Shown here: one piece after another, positions 39,991 through 48,593 of the stretch | How positions within the stretch are numbered: the stretch's first letter is position 1 | Layout of the letters: every line of letters begins with the position of its first letter | Origin: Candidatus Pacearchaeota archaeon | GTDB lineage: Archaea; Nanobdellota; Nanobdellia; Pacearchaeales; GW2011-AR1 | Direction of reading: 5' to 3' | Assembly (NCBI GenBank): GCA_016181885.1 | Contig: JACOYJ010000027.1 | Span: 1-48,629, forward strand | DNA length: 48,629 nt | The notes under the pieces: generated by a model | Database searches by the model: none | Seen by the model: only the letters and a program-made list of their open reading frames with translations | Told to the model about the DNA's origin: nothing | Made by a program: the position numbers and the translations under genes

Positions 39991-41694
39991 ATGGTGCAAA
40001 AATTGGTGAAGATGAAATTATCTCTTAACGCGAGAAATGTTGAAAAGATATTGAAAGAGAAAAAATTATTATTTGCTATGTGGGGGTGTGAAAGCAATGA
40101 ACACCAGCCCCATTGCAATTACGAACCTCTTAAAAAAATTTTGGGCGATGTAATCGTCTTCGATCCAAGAAAGAAGAAGTATGAATATGGGCCGGAAAAA
40201 TCAAAGGAAATGCTTTTAAAGATAATTACAGAACAAAAACCAGATTATATCTTATTAACATTGAGCAGCTTAGCAGATTTCGACATAGATACTTTAATGA
40301 ATATCTATAAGATATCTCCAAAAACAAAAACAATTGTGTTCTTAACAGACGACGATACGAGGTTTGATAATTGGACAAGATACCATATGTTATTTATAGA
40401 TTATGGGTTGGTTGTACAGACGCACTATCTCCCTAAGTTCAAAGAGGATGGATTAGGGGGGGTTTTTCCTGCAATAGAGGTTATTGGAATAGACACTAAC
40501 TATTATAAACCTTTGAATTTGAAAAAAGAATATGATGTAACTTTCATAGGCGGCCCTAACAAAAGCAGAGTAGAATTAATGAGACTCTTAGTTAAAAACA
40601 AGATTAACCTGAAAATTTGGGGCCATGGATGGACTGAATATGGTGATTTAAGGAAAAATTATATGGGGCCTGCAAGCGCTGAAAATTACGTTAAAATAAT
40701 AAATAAAAGCAAAATAAGCTTGGGTTTTAGCAGAAACGGGGAAGGAGAGCTCCATATTAAGGGGAGGATTTTTGAGGTGGCGGCCTGCAAATCATTTAAT
40801 CTAGTTGATTATTTTCTTGAGTATCTTAAAATCTTCAAAGAAGGAAAAGAAATGGTTATGTTTAAAGATAGCGGAGATTTGCTTGAAAAAATAGCCTATT
40901 ATCTAAAACATGAAAAAGAAAGGGAGATGGTCGCTGAAAATGCTTATAAAAAAGTCATCAGGAAATGTAATTTGATAAATGGATACAAAAATATTTTCCG
41001 AAAGATATTAAATGAGGAAAGTAAATTTTCAAGAACCTTGCCAAAAATTAATGGGAAAATTGCTGAATTGTCTAACGACGACTTCAAGCTTGGAATAACC
41101 TCAATTAAAGAAAAAGTCAACAAAGCCGACTATATTTGTTTTAGAGCTAAAGATTCTAGATTTCATAAATATAAAAATTACCTGCAGGCCTATTCTTTAG
41201 AAAAAACAAAGAAAGAAATCTCTTGCTGCAGTTATTCTGTTTATTCAAAAGGCCTTGGAGATTTGTTGTTGCTTGATTTGGAAGAACAACTCCGTAGCTT
41301 CAACATTGGAAAATTTGAAGAAGCGCTAAAAATAGACCAACTATTAGTTTCAAGGGGATATTTCTTAAAAAACATTTTTAATTTTAAAGAGTTTTTCAAC
41401 GGAAAAAGAATAGATATAATAAACAAAGAAAACACCTCCTTTATCTTCATTCCATTAGTAAGAATTAGAAAGGTCAATGCCATAAAATATGGGGATATGA
41501 AAAAGGCATTTCAAATGAACTTCGCAATAAAACTTTATTCACTTGCATATCAAAAAAAACTTCTAATAGACGGATATCTTTACAGGTTATTTATTAGATC
41601 TTTTATGGACATTGGCCTGTTTCCAATTAAGCATGTAATAAATTATAAGCTAAAAAAAGACAAGATTAATGACTTGTTTGATGTTTTAAAGTAA
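39991..41694 (+). CDS. CgeB-like glycosyltransferase with an extra C-terminal domain
   Basis: This is a 567-residue protein. The first 345 residues resemble CgeB/Glyco_trans_1_2 GT-B proteins: MWGCESNEHQPH, TIVFLTDDDTRFD, VTFIGGPNKSR, ISLGFSRNGEGE and KGRIFEVAACKSF, the last being the donor-site helix. The last 220 residues are a separate domain that I cannot name. It contains a DYICFRAKDSRFHKYKNYL segment and a later IDQLLVSRGYF, weakly suggestive of a degenerate GT-A (GT2-like) half in which the catalytic Asp pair is not evident. It is a single gene between gmhA and the heptose pathway, so a heptosyltransferase role is plausible but unproved. Confidence 0.72.
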   Translation: MVQKLVKMKLSLNARNVEKILKEKKLLFAMWGCESNEHQPHCNYEPLKKILGDVIVFDPRKKKYEYGPEKSKEMLLKIITEQKPDYILLTLSSLADFDIDTLMNIYKISPKTKTIVFLTDDDTRFDNWTRYHMLFIDYGLVVQTHYLPKFKEDGLGGVFPAIEVIGIDTNYYKPLNLKKEYDVTFIGGPNKSRVELMRLLVKNKINLKIWGHGWTEYGDLRKNYMGPASAENYVKIINKSKISLGFSRNGEGELHIKGRIFEVAACKSFNLVDYFLEYLKIFKEGKEMVMFKDSGDLLEKIAYYLKHEKEREMVAENAYKKVIRKCNLINGYKNIFRKILNEESKFSRTLPKINGKIAELSNDDFKLGITSIKEKVNKADYICFRAKDSRFHKYKNYLQAYSLEKTKKEISCCSYSVYSKGLGDLLLLDLEEQLRSFNIGKFEEALKIDQLLVSRGYFLKNIFNFKEFFNGKRIDIINKENTSFIFIPLVRIRKVNAIKYGDMKKAFQMNFAIKLYSLAYQKKLLIDGYLYRLFIRSFMDIGLFPIKHVINYKLKKDKINDLFDVLK

Positions 41695-41745
41695 ATATAA
41701 ATTTTCTGGATAGGTATTATAAGTATATATTATAAGATAATAAAT

Positions 41746-41754
41746 CTTTAAAAG
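41746..41754 (+). promoter_or_regulatory. TATA box of the heptose operon
   Basis: CTTTAAAAG is centred about 25 bases before the ATG at 41775 and supports that start over the upstream GTG at 41757. Confidence 0.5.
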
Positions 41755-41774
41755 CGGTGATTAAAGATATAAAT

Positions 41775-42722
41775 ATGAAAAGAGAGAGTGTGCTTATAAC
41801 TGGGGGGGCTGGATATATTGGAAGTGTTCTTACCGGACATTTGCTGGATAATGGTTTTAAAGTTACATGTTTGGACGATTTAAGGTATGGGCAAAAATCT
41901 TTAATTCATTATGCGGGAAACCCTGCCTTTGATTTTGTTTACGGTGATTGCAGAAATAAAAATCTTCTGGAGGAGATAATTGGAAAATTTGATTTTATTA
42001 TACCATTAGCAGCTTTAGTTGGGGCGCCAATTTGTGATTCTAAGCCAGTAGAAGCCGAAACTATAAACAGAGATGCCGTAATTTTAATAGATAATTTAAG
42101 AAGCAGAAATCAACAAATTATTTTTCCTACAACCAATAGTGGCTACGGCACGACTACTGGAGAAACCTTCTGCACAGAAGAAACCCCTTTAAATCCAATT
42201 ACACTTTATGGCAGGACAAAAGTAGAGGCTGAGAAATCTCTTTTAGACTCGGAAAAAGGCGCAATAACCATGAGGCTTGCAACGGTTTTTGGAGCTTCTC
42301 CAAGAATGAGAACCGACTTGCTTGTAAACGATTTTGTTTTAAAGGCTGTAACTGATAGATATATTGTAATTTATGAGAAGGATTTCAAAAGAAATTATAT
42401 TCATATAAAAGATGTTGCAAGAGCATTTGAGCATTGTATTAATAATTTTGATGTAATGAAAAACCAAGCCTATAATTTGGGATTAAGTGACGCTAACTTA
42501 TCAAAAATTGAGCTTGCTGAAAAGATAAAAGAGCATATTCCAGACTTCGAAATAATAAACGGCGAAATTGGGAGCGACCCGGATAAAAGAAACTATATTG
42601 TCTCTAACGAAAAAATTGAAAAAACCGGATTCAAAACCGAATTTTCGCTAGATTATGGCATTAAGGAATTAGTCAAAACGTATAAAATACTGTTAAAAGG
42701 CAATCAGGACAGGAATTATTAA
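41775..42722 (+). CDS. NAD(P)-dependent epimerase/reductase of the heptose region (SDR)
   Basis: This 315-residue extended SDR has the Rossmann motif GGAGYIG near the start, PLAALVGAPICDSKP, a TTNSGYGTTTG segment in the position of the catalytic Ser/Thr, and YGRTK as the catalytic Tyr/Lys. It is closest to the 4-epimerase or 4-reductase branch. It is the first gene of a plus-strand unit with gmhB (three-base gap) and the HddC-CBS-HddA fusion. A role on a GDP-heptose or its 4-keto-6-deoxy derivative is likely, with Gmd as a possible dehydratase partner. The exact reaction is not determinable. Confidence 0.85.
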   Translation: MKRESVLITGGAGYIGSVLTGHLLDNGFKVTCLDDLRYGQKSLIHYAGNPAFDFVYGDCRNKNLLEEIIGKFDFIIPLAALVGAPICDSKPVEAETINRDAVILIDNLRSRNQQIIFPTTNSGYGTTTGETFCTEETPLNPITLYGRTKVEAEKSLLDSEKGAITMRLATVFGASPRMRTDLLVNDFVLKAVTDRYIVIYEKDFKRNYIHIKDVARAFEHCINNFDVMKNQAYNLGLSDANLSKIELAEKIKEHIPDFEIINGEIGSDPDKRNYIVSNEKIEKTGFKTEFSLDYGIKELVKTYKILLKGNQDRNY

Positions 42723-42725
42723 AAA

Positions 42726-43283
42726 ATGGTAAGAGGTGTTTTCTTAGATAGAGACGGGGTTGTATGTTTTGAAAAAAATCATTTGGTCAAAGCTGAAGAG
42801 ATATCTCTAATCCATAATTCTGGAAAGGGAATTAAAATGCTTAATGATGCTGGATATAAAACCATAATCGTCTCTAACCAAGCTGCTATTGCAAATGGGA
42901 TGTGTAAAATTGAGGATGTTAGATTAGTAAATAAATGTATAGAAGATATTTTAGAATACGATGGAGCCATAATAGATAAATTCTACTTTTGCCCGCACCA
43001 TCCGGGGGGGATTGTGCCTGAATATTCTGTGGCCTGCAACTGCAGAAAACCTGCTATTGGAATGTTACTTCAAGCCGCACGGGATTTTTCAATAAACTTA
43101 AATGAAAGTTGGATGATTGGAGATAAAACAATAGACGTAGCTGCTGGAAAAAGCGCTGGGTGTAGAACAATACTTGTAGAAACTGGCTATGGCGGAAAAG
43201 ATGAAATAATAAATGTTCAACCGACATTCCTGGCAAAAAATCTTTATGAAGCAGTAAGTAAAATAATTTTAAAGGAAAAATGA
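42726..43283 (+). CDS. gmhB: D-glycero-D-manno-heptose-1,7-bisphosphate 7-phosphatase (GmhB)
   Basis: This 185-residue HAD-superfamily phosphatase removes the 7-phosphate from heptose-1,7-bisphosphate. The nucleophile motif is FLDRDGVV (D8, D10). SNQAAIANG is motif II, CRKPAIGML gives motif III Lys, and MIGDKTIDV is motif IV. A zinc loop with CPHHPGG and CNCRKP is typical of GmhB and absent from ordinary histidinol phosphatases. It overlaps the next gene by four bases (ATGA), so the phosphatase and the kinase/nucleotidyltransferase are co-translated. Confidence 0.94.
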   Translation: MVRGVFLDRDGVVCFEKNHLVKAEEISLIHNSGKGIKMLNDAGYKTIIVSNQAAIANGMCKIEDVRLVNKCIEDILEYDGAIIDKFYFCPHHPGGIVPEYSVACNCRKPAIGMLLQAARDFSINLNESWMIGDKTIDVAAGKSAGCRTILVETGYGGKDEIINVQPTFLAKNLYEAVSKIILKEK

Positions 43284-45319
43284 AGGCACTGATTTTAGCT
43301 GGCGGATTTGGAACTAGACTTAAAAGCATTACTGGAGAAGAAATCCCAAAACCAATGGCGGCAATAGCCGGAAAGCCATTTTTAGAGCACCAAATAAATT
43401 TCTTGAAAAACAACGGCATAAATGAAATAGTTCTTGCTATTCATTATAAGGCAAATAAAATAAAATCATATTTTGGAAGCGGACTAAGATGGGGAGTTAA
43501 CATAACCTATTGTGAAGAAGAAATTCCTTTGGGGACTGCCGGAGCCATAAAAAATGCGGAAAGATACATGGAAGATACTTTCATTATTATGAATGGGGAC
43601 TCATATGCTCCAATAAATCTCGACGAATTTATTAAATTTCATAAATCAAGGAATAGTTTCTGCACTTTGTGTCTGGCTAAAATCAATATAGAAACACTGG
43701 ACTACGGAAGCGTTATTGTAGACAATGATTATATAACAAAATTCTGCGAGAAAGAAGAAATTGGAAGTAATCTGATAAATGGCGGCATCTACATAGTTGA
43801 GCCGGGAATTTTTCAATATATACCTAAAGATAGAGAAATTTCTCTTGAAAAAGAAATATTCCCCAATCTATCAAGGATCAGGCTATTAAAGGGGTATATT
43901 CATGATGGTTATTTTATGGATATTGGAAAACCCGAGACATATAAAAAATTTAAGAGTGATGTTCTTTCAACAATCTTTTTAAAACAAGAGGCAAGCATTA
44001 TTGACGCAATAGAAAGAATGAACAAAAATGAAATAAATTTGATTCTTATTGTTGACGATGATAATAAACTATTGGGGGTCTTAACTGACAGGATAATAAA
44101 AAGATTTATTATAAATGGGGGGGATATAAGGGGAAAAATAACTCAGGCAATGATTACTGATCCAGTTATTGCTAATGTTAACGATGAGGACGGAATAAAC
44201 AAGCTGCTTTCAAGCGGAATAAACAGCCTGCCAGTCGTTGACGAAAATAAAAGGGTTGTGGATATAAGATTTAGGCTTGAGAAAATGTATGAGGAGAGCT
44301 ATCCAATAATAAGGGGAAAGAGCCCGCTAAGGATAAGCTTTGGCGGCGGGGGAACAGACCTGCCTTATTTTTTTGAAAAATATGGCGGGGCGGTAATAAA
44401 CGCAACAATAGATAAATATTGTTATGCTACGATTGTAAAAAGGGCTGATAAAAAAATAATCATCGACTCTGACCTTACGCCTGAGGAAGATATTTTTGTA
44501 AGCTCTATAGAAGAGCTGGTTTATGACAATAGATTTGACCTTGTTAAGGCGATAATAAAAATAATTAGGCCATCATTCGGCTTCGAATTATACTTGCATA
44601 ACGATGTTCCTCCTGGAAGGGGGCTTGGATCTTCCGCAAGCTTGGCTGTTCTCCTAATAAACATGCTGGGAAATATTCAGGGGGTAAACTACAGCGACGA
44701 AAAAATTGCGGAAATTGCGTACAGAGCAGAGAGAGAGGAACTAAAAATAAGGGGCGGATGGCAGGACCAGTATGCAGCGATTGGCGGAGGCTTTAACTTT
44801 ATGGAATTTGATCAGGATAAAAGAATAATTTATCCATTAAGATTAAAAGAAGATGTCATTCACGAATTAAATAGCCGTCTTATTTTATGTTATATCGGAA
44901 AAGACCATAATTCTGGAGAGGTGCATGGTGATAATTGGGAGAAAACGTTTAAAGAAAACGAGGAAGAGGTAAGTATGAGGCTAAGAATCATAAAAGAAAA
45001 CGCATTAAAAATAAAAGATGCTTTATTGACAAACAGGCTGGATGAAATTGGAAAGCTACTGCATGAATCCTGGGAAAACAAAAAGAAACTTGGAAGAAAT
45101 ATATCTAATCTCCATATTGACGAAATGTATGAAATTGGCTTAAATAGCGGAGCAATTGGCGGAAAGTTATTGGGTGCTGGAAGCGGGGGATATTTACTAT
45201 TTTTTCATCAGCCACAAAGAAGAAATCAATTAATAAACTCCATTAAAAAAAATAGCGGGGAGATATTGAACTTTAATTTTGAATCTCTTGGAACTAGAAT
45301 TTGGAATGTTAAGCAGTAA
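43280..45319 (+). CDS. hddC/hddA: HddC-CBS-HddA fusion: heptose-1-P guanylyltransferase and heptose-7-P kinase
   Basis: A single 679-residue protein holds three parts. Residues 1-225 are a sugar-1-P nucleotidyltransferase (GGFGTRL at 8-14, MNGDSY with D107, DIGKPETY). Residues 233-330 are a CBS pair (VDDDNKLLGVLTD, NSLPVVDENKR). Residues 343-679 are a GHMP kinase with RISFGGGGTDLP, the ATP loop PPGRGLGSSASL (444-455) and GAGSGGYLLFF. The kinase adds a 1-phosphate to heptose-7-P, GmhB removes the 7-phosphate, and the nucleotidyltransferase makes the GDP (or other NDP) heptose. So the first and last of the three activation steps are on one chain, perhaps controlled by nucleotide binding to the CBS pair. 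Confidence 0.92.
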   Translation: MKALILAGGFGTRLKSITGEEIPKPMAAIAGKPFLEHQINFLKNNGINEIVLAIHYKANKIKSYFGSGLRWGVNITYCEEEIPLGTAGAIKNAERYMEDTFIIMNGDSYAPINLDEFIKFHKSRNSFCTLCLAKINIETLDYGSVIVDNDYITKFCEKEEIGSNLINGGIYIVEPGIFQYIPKDREISLEKEIFPNLSRIRLLKGYIHDGYFMDIGKPETYKKFKSDVLSTIFLKQEASIIDAIERMNKNEINLILIVDDDNKLLGVLTDRIIKRFIINGGDIRGKITQAMITDPVIANVNDEDGINKLLSSGINSLPVVDENKRVVDIRFRLEKMYEESYPIIRGKSPLRISFGGGGTDLPYFFEKYGGAVINATIDKYCYATIVKRADKKIIIDSDLTPEEDIFVSSIEELVYDNRFDLVKAIIKIIRPSFGFELYLHNDVPPGRGLGSSASLAVLLINMLGNIQGVNYSDEKIAEIAYRAEREELKIRGGWQDQYAAIGGGFNFMEFDQDKRIIYPLRLKEDVIHELNSRLILCYIGKDHNSGEVHGDNWEKTFKENEEEVSMRLRIIKENALKIKDALLTNRLDEIGKLLHESWENKKKLGRNISNLHIDEMYEIGLNSGAIGGKLLGAGSGGYLLFFHQPQRRNQLINSIKKNSGEILNFNFESLGTRIWNVKQ

Positions 45320-45345
45320 CTCTAATTTGCCAACAATTCTCAAAA

Positions 45346-46128
45346 TTATTTATTCAGGATATCTATGAGTTTCTCATGCAAGATGGAATTCGAGACGAGA
45401 ATTGACTTATCTAAAATATTCCACTCTTTCCCATGTATATTCGTTACTTTTGCTCCAGCTTCCATATTTATGACGACGGCTGCAGCCATATCCCATGGCT
45501 CTAAACTAAGTGCCATATAAGCATGTAATTTTCCACTAGCCACAAGGCAAAGAGGAACAGAAGCACAACCGGAGCAGACAGCACAACTAATTCCTTTTGG
45601 CGAATAAACCTTTTCCATATATCTTCCAAGAACTGCTCTTTTAAAGTAGCTTGTTTCTTTACCAGGATCAAGTCCCATTATCGCGTGGCTAATGGTTTTC
45701 TCTAAAGATGTTTTTATTGGTTTATTATTGCAAAAAGCGCCTTTTCCTTTTTCCGCGTAGTATAACTCATCTCTTTTTGGAGCATAGATAACACCAACTA
45801 TCGGAATTTTATTTTTAACTAAAGCAATGCAAACACCAAAATGATCTGTAATTCCGTAAACATAAGGGATTGTTCCGTCTAAAGGATCAATAACCCAACT
45901 AAATTCATGGCCTTTATTCAAATCTGCATCTTCTTCTGAATAAATGTTGTGGTCTGGAAAGTTTTCTTTTATTCTTTTTCTTATTAATTCATCACTTTCT
46001 TGGTCTACTCTTGTTGTAAAATGTTGCCTGGTATTATACTCAAGATTTTTTATTTTTCCATAATTGTCTAAAAGAATTTTTCCTGCTTGTTTAGCTGTTT
46101 CGATTGCGAAATTTAAATAATCTGCCAT
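45346..46128 (-). CDS. inositol monophosphatase family phosphatase (SuhB/IMPase)
   Basis: This 260-residue Mg-dependent sugar/inositol phosphatase has the metal-site motifs YSEEDAD and IDPLDGT, followed by the late LEPWDMAAAVVI motif. All three motifs that define the IMPase/FBPase family are present, so it is likely active. In archaea these enzymes also remove phosphate from inositol-1-P (for lipid synthesis) or fructose-1,6-bisphosphate. It begins seven bases after the Nudix-like gene, so the two are co-transcribed on the minus strand. It is convergent with the HddC-HddA fusion. The physiological substrate is not identifiable. Confidence 0.92.
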   Translation of the reverse strand: MADYLNFAIETAKQAGKILLDNYGKIKNLEYNTRQHFTTRVDQESDELIRKRIKENFPDHNIYSEEDADLNKGHEFSWVIDPLDGTIPYVYGITDHFGVCIALVKNKIPIVGVIYAPKRDELYYAEKGKGAFCNNKPIKTSLEKTISHAIMGLDPGKETSYFKRAVLGRYMEKVYSPKGISCAVCSGCASVPLCLVASGKLHAYMALSLEPWDMAAAVVINMEAGAKVTNIHGKEWNILDKSILVSNSILHEKLIDILNK

Positions 46129-46135
46129 TATATCT

Positions 46136-46762
46136 TCATTTTCTCCTAGTTATCTCAAATTCAGCCAGATAATCTGAAAAAGATTTTCTTGGTTTGCCAA
46201 TATAATCTACACTTGTAAATTCTAGAGAAGGAATTTTCACCTGACTAAATTCCTCCATTATTTTTTGTGCTGTTGGAACAAGCAAGAATTTTCCAGAAAC
46301 CACCTCATCCAAATTAACTATACATGCGGTTCCTTCATTAACTATTCTTCTACCTGCATTTATATTTAACCTGGCTAATTCAAAGATATCGGGGCTTATT
46401 TTAGCCAAAAAAACGCTGCTGATTAATATGCTCTTTGGATAGACATTATCTCTAATTGTAATATAAAAATCCTTATATGGTGTTGTCTTTTTTAAGATCT
46501 CATTTCTTATAGAGTTTATTTCTTCTTCTGAAGCAAACGGTCCCTCTTTATGGGTAAGAAGCGAGAATTCTTCTGTTATTTCCCTACGAAATAAACCTTC
46601 TGGCGAATGGTCCTCTTCTCTATAATTTCCACCTAAAAAATTAATTCTTTTTCGGTATATCTCCTTTTTATATGTTCCATCATATCTCCCAAAAAGGAAT
46701 TCGTTATTTAAACCAGAAATGATTATCCCTACTGCGATATGTTTATTAAATGGCCTTTTCAT
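46136..46762 (-). CDS. Nudix-like hydrolase with a degenerate box
   Basis: The 208-residue protein contains a Nudix-box-like helix near residues 44-66: LGGNYREEDHSPEGLF followed by RREITEEF. The REITEE part is canonical, but the spacing to the upstream Gly and Glu differs by a residue or two from the usual G-x5-E-x7-REUxEE, and His replaces the Glu position. It may therefore be a diverged pyrophosphohydrolase or a Nudix-fold protein with weak activity. A TATA-like box lies 24 bases before the start, and the IMPase gene follows in the same unit. Confidence 0.65.
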   Translation of the reverse strand: MKRPFNKHIAVGIIISGLNNEFLFGRYDGTYKKEIYRKRINFLGGNYREEDHSPEGLFRREITEEFSLLTHKEGPFASEEEINSIRNEILKKTTPYKDFYITIRDNVYPKSILISSVFLAKISPDIFELARLNINAGRRIVNEGTACIVNLDEVVSGKFLLVPTAQKIMEEFSQVKIPSLEFTSVDYIGKPRKSFSDYLAEFEITRRK

Positions 46763-46780
46763 GAAAAAGCTAGAGTAAAT

Positions 46781-46790
46781 GTATTTAATA
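46781..46790 (-). promoter_or_regulatory. TATA box of the Nudix-IMPase operon
   Basis: Minus strand TATTAAATAC, centred about 24 bases before the ATG at 46762. Confidence 0.5.
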
Positions 46791-46838
46791 AATCGAGCAT
46801 CTTAAGTATTTTTATAACAAATATCTGTAAGCATAAAG

Positions 46839-48476
46839 TCAACTATAGGCTATTATTCTTCCTTGCTGATCTTTTATCTCCTTTAAAGGATCAGTGTCGC
46901 TATAAAGTCTTCTTATTGGTTTTTTTTCTAATAAATGATCGACAACCTTCTGTCCCTCTTCTTGCCCAAATCTTCTTCTTAAAAGATTATGATATTCTGG
47001 ATGTACAATCATTTCGTGATAAAACTTATCTCTAAACCTTAACACCTCTGCTGATGAAAGGGCTGCTGTCGGTAGTGGAAAGCTGTAAAATGAGTGGTGT
47101 GAATAAGCTGTCCAGCCCCCCTGAACTCCAGGATCTCCTGGGAGTAGAAATCCCATTTTTCTTGCCCATGTGTAATCTGGCGCTCCAGGATAAGCCATAG
47201 TTGCATAAACATTAAACCAAGAGGTCATTAATTCTTTGGCCATGTCAAATGTTTGCTTCATGCTTTCTAAAGTATCTCCCTTTAATCCAACCATATAATT
47301 TCCCAAAACATTGATTCCTACATCTTCAACTTGTCGAACATGTTTAAAGATATCCTCGTTCCCAAAACTCTTATCCGCACCATATCTTACATTAGAATTC
47401 GCAGACTCGATTCCAAGACAAAGCCAGTTAAACCCTGCTTTTTTCAGCTTTTCGAGAAGCCTTTTATCTTTAACCGTGTCAACTCTTGCATATGCCCAGA
47501 TATTTAAATGACTACCTAAATTTCTCTCTATAATCCTATCAGCGATTCCAGCCACGTGTTTTCTGTTAAGAACAAACATTTCATCAATTATTTTGATGTT
47601 TCTCACACCATTTTTAACCATATACTCGATATTTTTAATAACATTGTCTGGGTTCCAGTATCTAATTACTGGATCTACATCATCTAAAGCACTTAATCTT
47701 TCTAGTTCAGAATCGCTGTTTAATCGTGGATCGTTCTTATGATCAGTATCAGCAATAGATGACTTAAATTCTGCATTTATCATGCAAAAAGAACATTTGA
47801 ATGGGCAGCCAAGAGAAGTGTATAAAGAACCAAACGGGCTTCTTTTATCAATATCCTCAAAAGAATGCCAGTTGTGGGTCCTGTATTTGCTAAAGCTTGG
47901 CAAAAGATCCCAGGCCACTCCTGAAAGATCTTTATCTAAGTCTTCTATTAACTGGGCTGCTTGATTTATCATGAGTTTTCCTTCTTTAAGGTAACATAAT
48001 CCAGGAACTTTTGAAAGATTTTCTTCTTTAAGGTTAGATGCGACTAATCCTGTAAGGACTTCATACATTTCCCCTCTTGCAACAAAATCGCACGATTCTT
48101 CCCTTAATGTTCTTTCAGGAAGAGAAGATGGATGATTTCCTGTTAATAGAATTGGGGTATTACTAATTCCCTTTATTTCCTGACATAATTTACCAACAGC
48201 ACCCATTAGTTGGGAGGATGCAGATGGTTGGTGACCTTGAGCAACAATTGCTACTAATTTTGGATTCATGTCTTTTATTATTTCTGCAGTTGTTCTTTGG
48301 TCAAGCCCTTCAACATTCGCGTCAAGTAAACTAACACTATAGCCACGACTTCTTACATATCCTGCAGCAAGAGCAGCCAGAAACGGTGGCTCCAATGCCG
48401 CTTCTTTAGCAACAACACCATAAACTTCCTCATTGGTAGAAGGATTTACAAGCAACAAATCAAGACCTTTTGACAT
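46839..48476 (-). CDS. B12-binding domain radical SAM protein
   Basis: The 545-residue protein has an N-terminal cobalamin-binding-type domain (LLLVNPSTNEE, SLLDANVEGL, VAIVAQGHQPS, LLTGNHPSSLP) and a canonical radical SAM cluster motif C224-x3-C228-x2-C231 (GCPFKCSFC). Further landmarks are IIDEMF, CLGIESANSNVRYG and NYMVGLKGDT. It lacks an evident DxHxxG cobalamin ligand motif, as many such enzymes do. The substrate is unknown; family members methylate or rearrange lipids, cofactors and antibiotics. It is monocistronic on the minus strand, with a TATA-like box 26 bases before the ATG. It differs from the other B12 radical SAM gene at 34438 in its normal Cys spacing. Confidence 0.9.
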   Translation of the reverse strand: MSKGLDLLLVNPSTNEEVYGVVAKEAALEPPFLAALAAGYVRSRGYSVSLLDANVEGLDQRTTAEIIKDMNPKLVAIVAQGHQPSASSQLMGAVGKLCQEIKGISNTPILLTGNHPSSLPERTLREESCDFVARGEMYEVLTGLVASNLKEENLSKVPGLCYLKEGKLMINQAAQLIEDLDKDLSGVAWDLLPSFSKYRTHNWHSFEDIDKRSPFGSLYTSLGCPFKCSFCMINAEFKSSIADTDHKNDPRLNSDSELERLSALDDVDPVIRYWNPDNVIKNIEYMVKNGVRNIKIIDEMFVLNRKHVAGIADRIIERNLGSHLNIWAYARVDTVKDKRLLEKLKKAGFNWLCLGIESANSNVRYGADKSFGNEDIFKHVRQVEDVGINVLGNYMVGLKGDTLESMKQTFDMAKELMTSWFNVYATMAYPGAPDYTWARKMGFLLPGDPGVQGGWTAYSHHSFYSFPLPTAALSSAEVLRFRDKFYHEMIVHPEYHNLLRRRFGQEEGQKVVDHLLEKKPIRRLYSDTDPLKEIKDQQGRIIAYS

Positions 48477-48496
48477 GTTTTATCAAATAATAAAAT

Positions 48497-48509
48497 GGTT
48501 TATAAAGAT
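48497..48509 (-). promoter_or_regulatory. TATA box of the B12 radical SAM gene
   Basis: Minus strand ATCTTTATAAACC, centred about 26 bases before the ATG at 48476. Confidence 0.5.
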
Positions 48510-48562
48510 TATTAAGTTATGATACTATAATTGGTGATTGAGTACTTTTCGCACCAAAAAGG

Positions 48563-48570
48563 CTTAAATA
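48563..48570 (+). promoter_or_regulatory. TATA box before the truncated gene at the window end
   Basis: CTTAAATA is centred about 27 bases before the ATG at 48594, the spacing of the other promoters in the window. Confidence 0.4.
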
Positions 48571-48593
48571 ATTGCTAAACTACGACGATAGTG

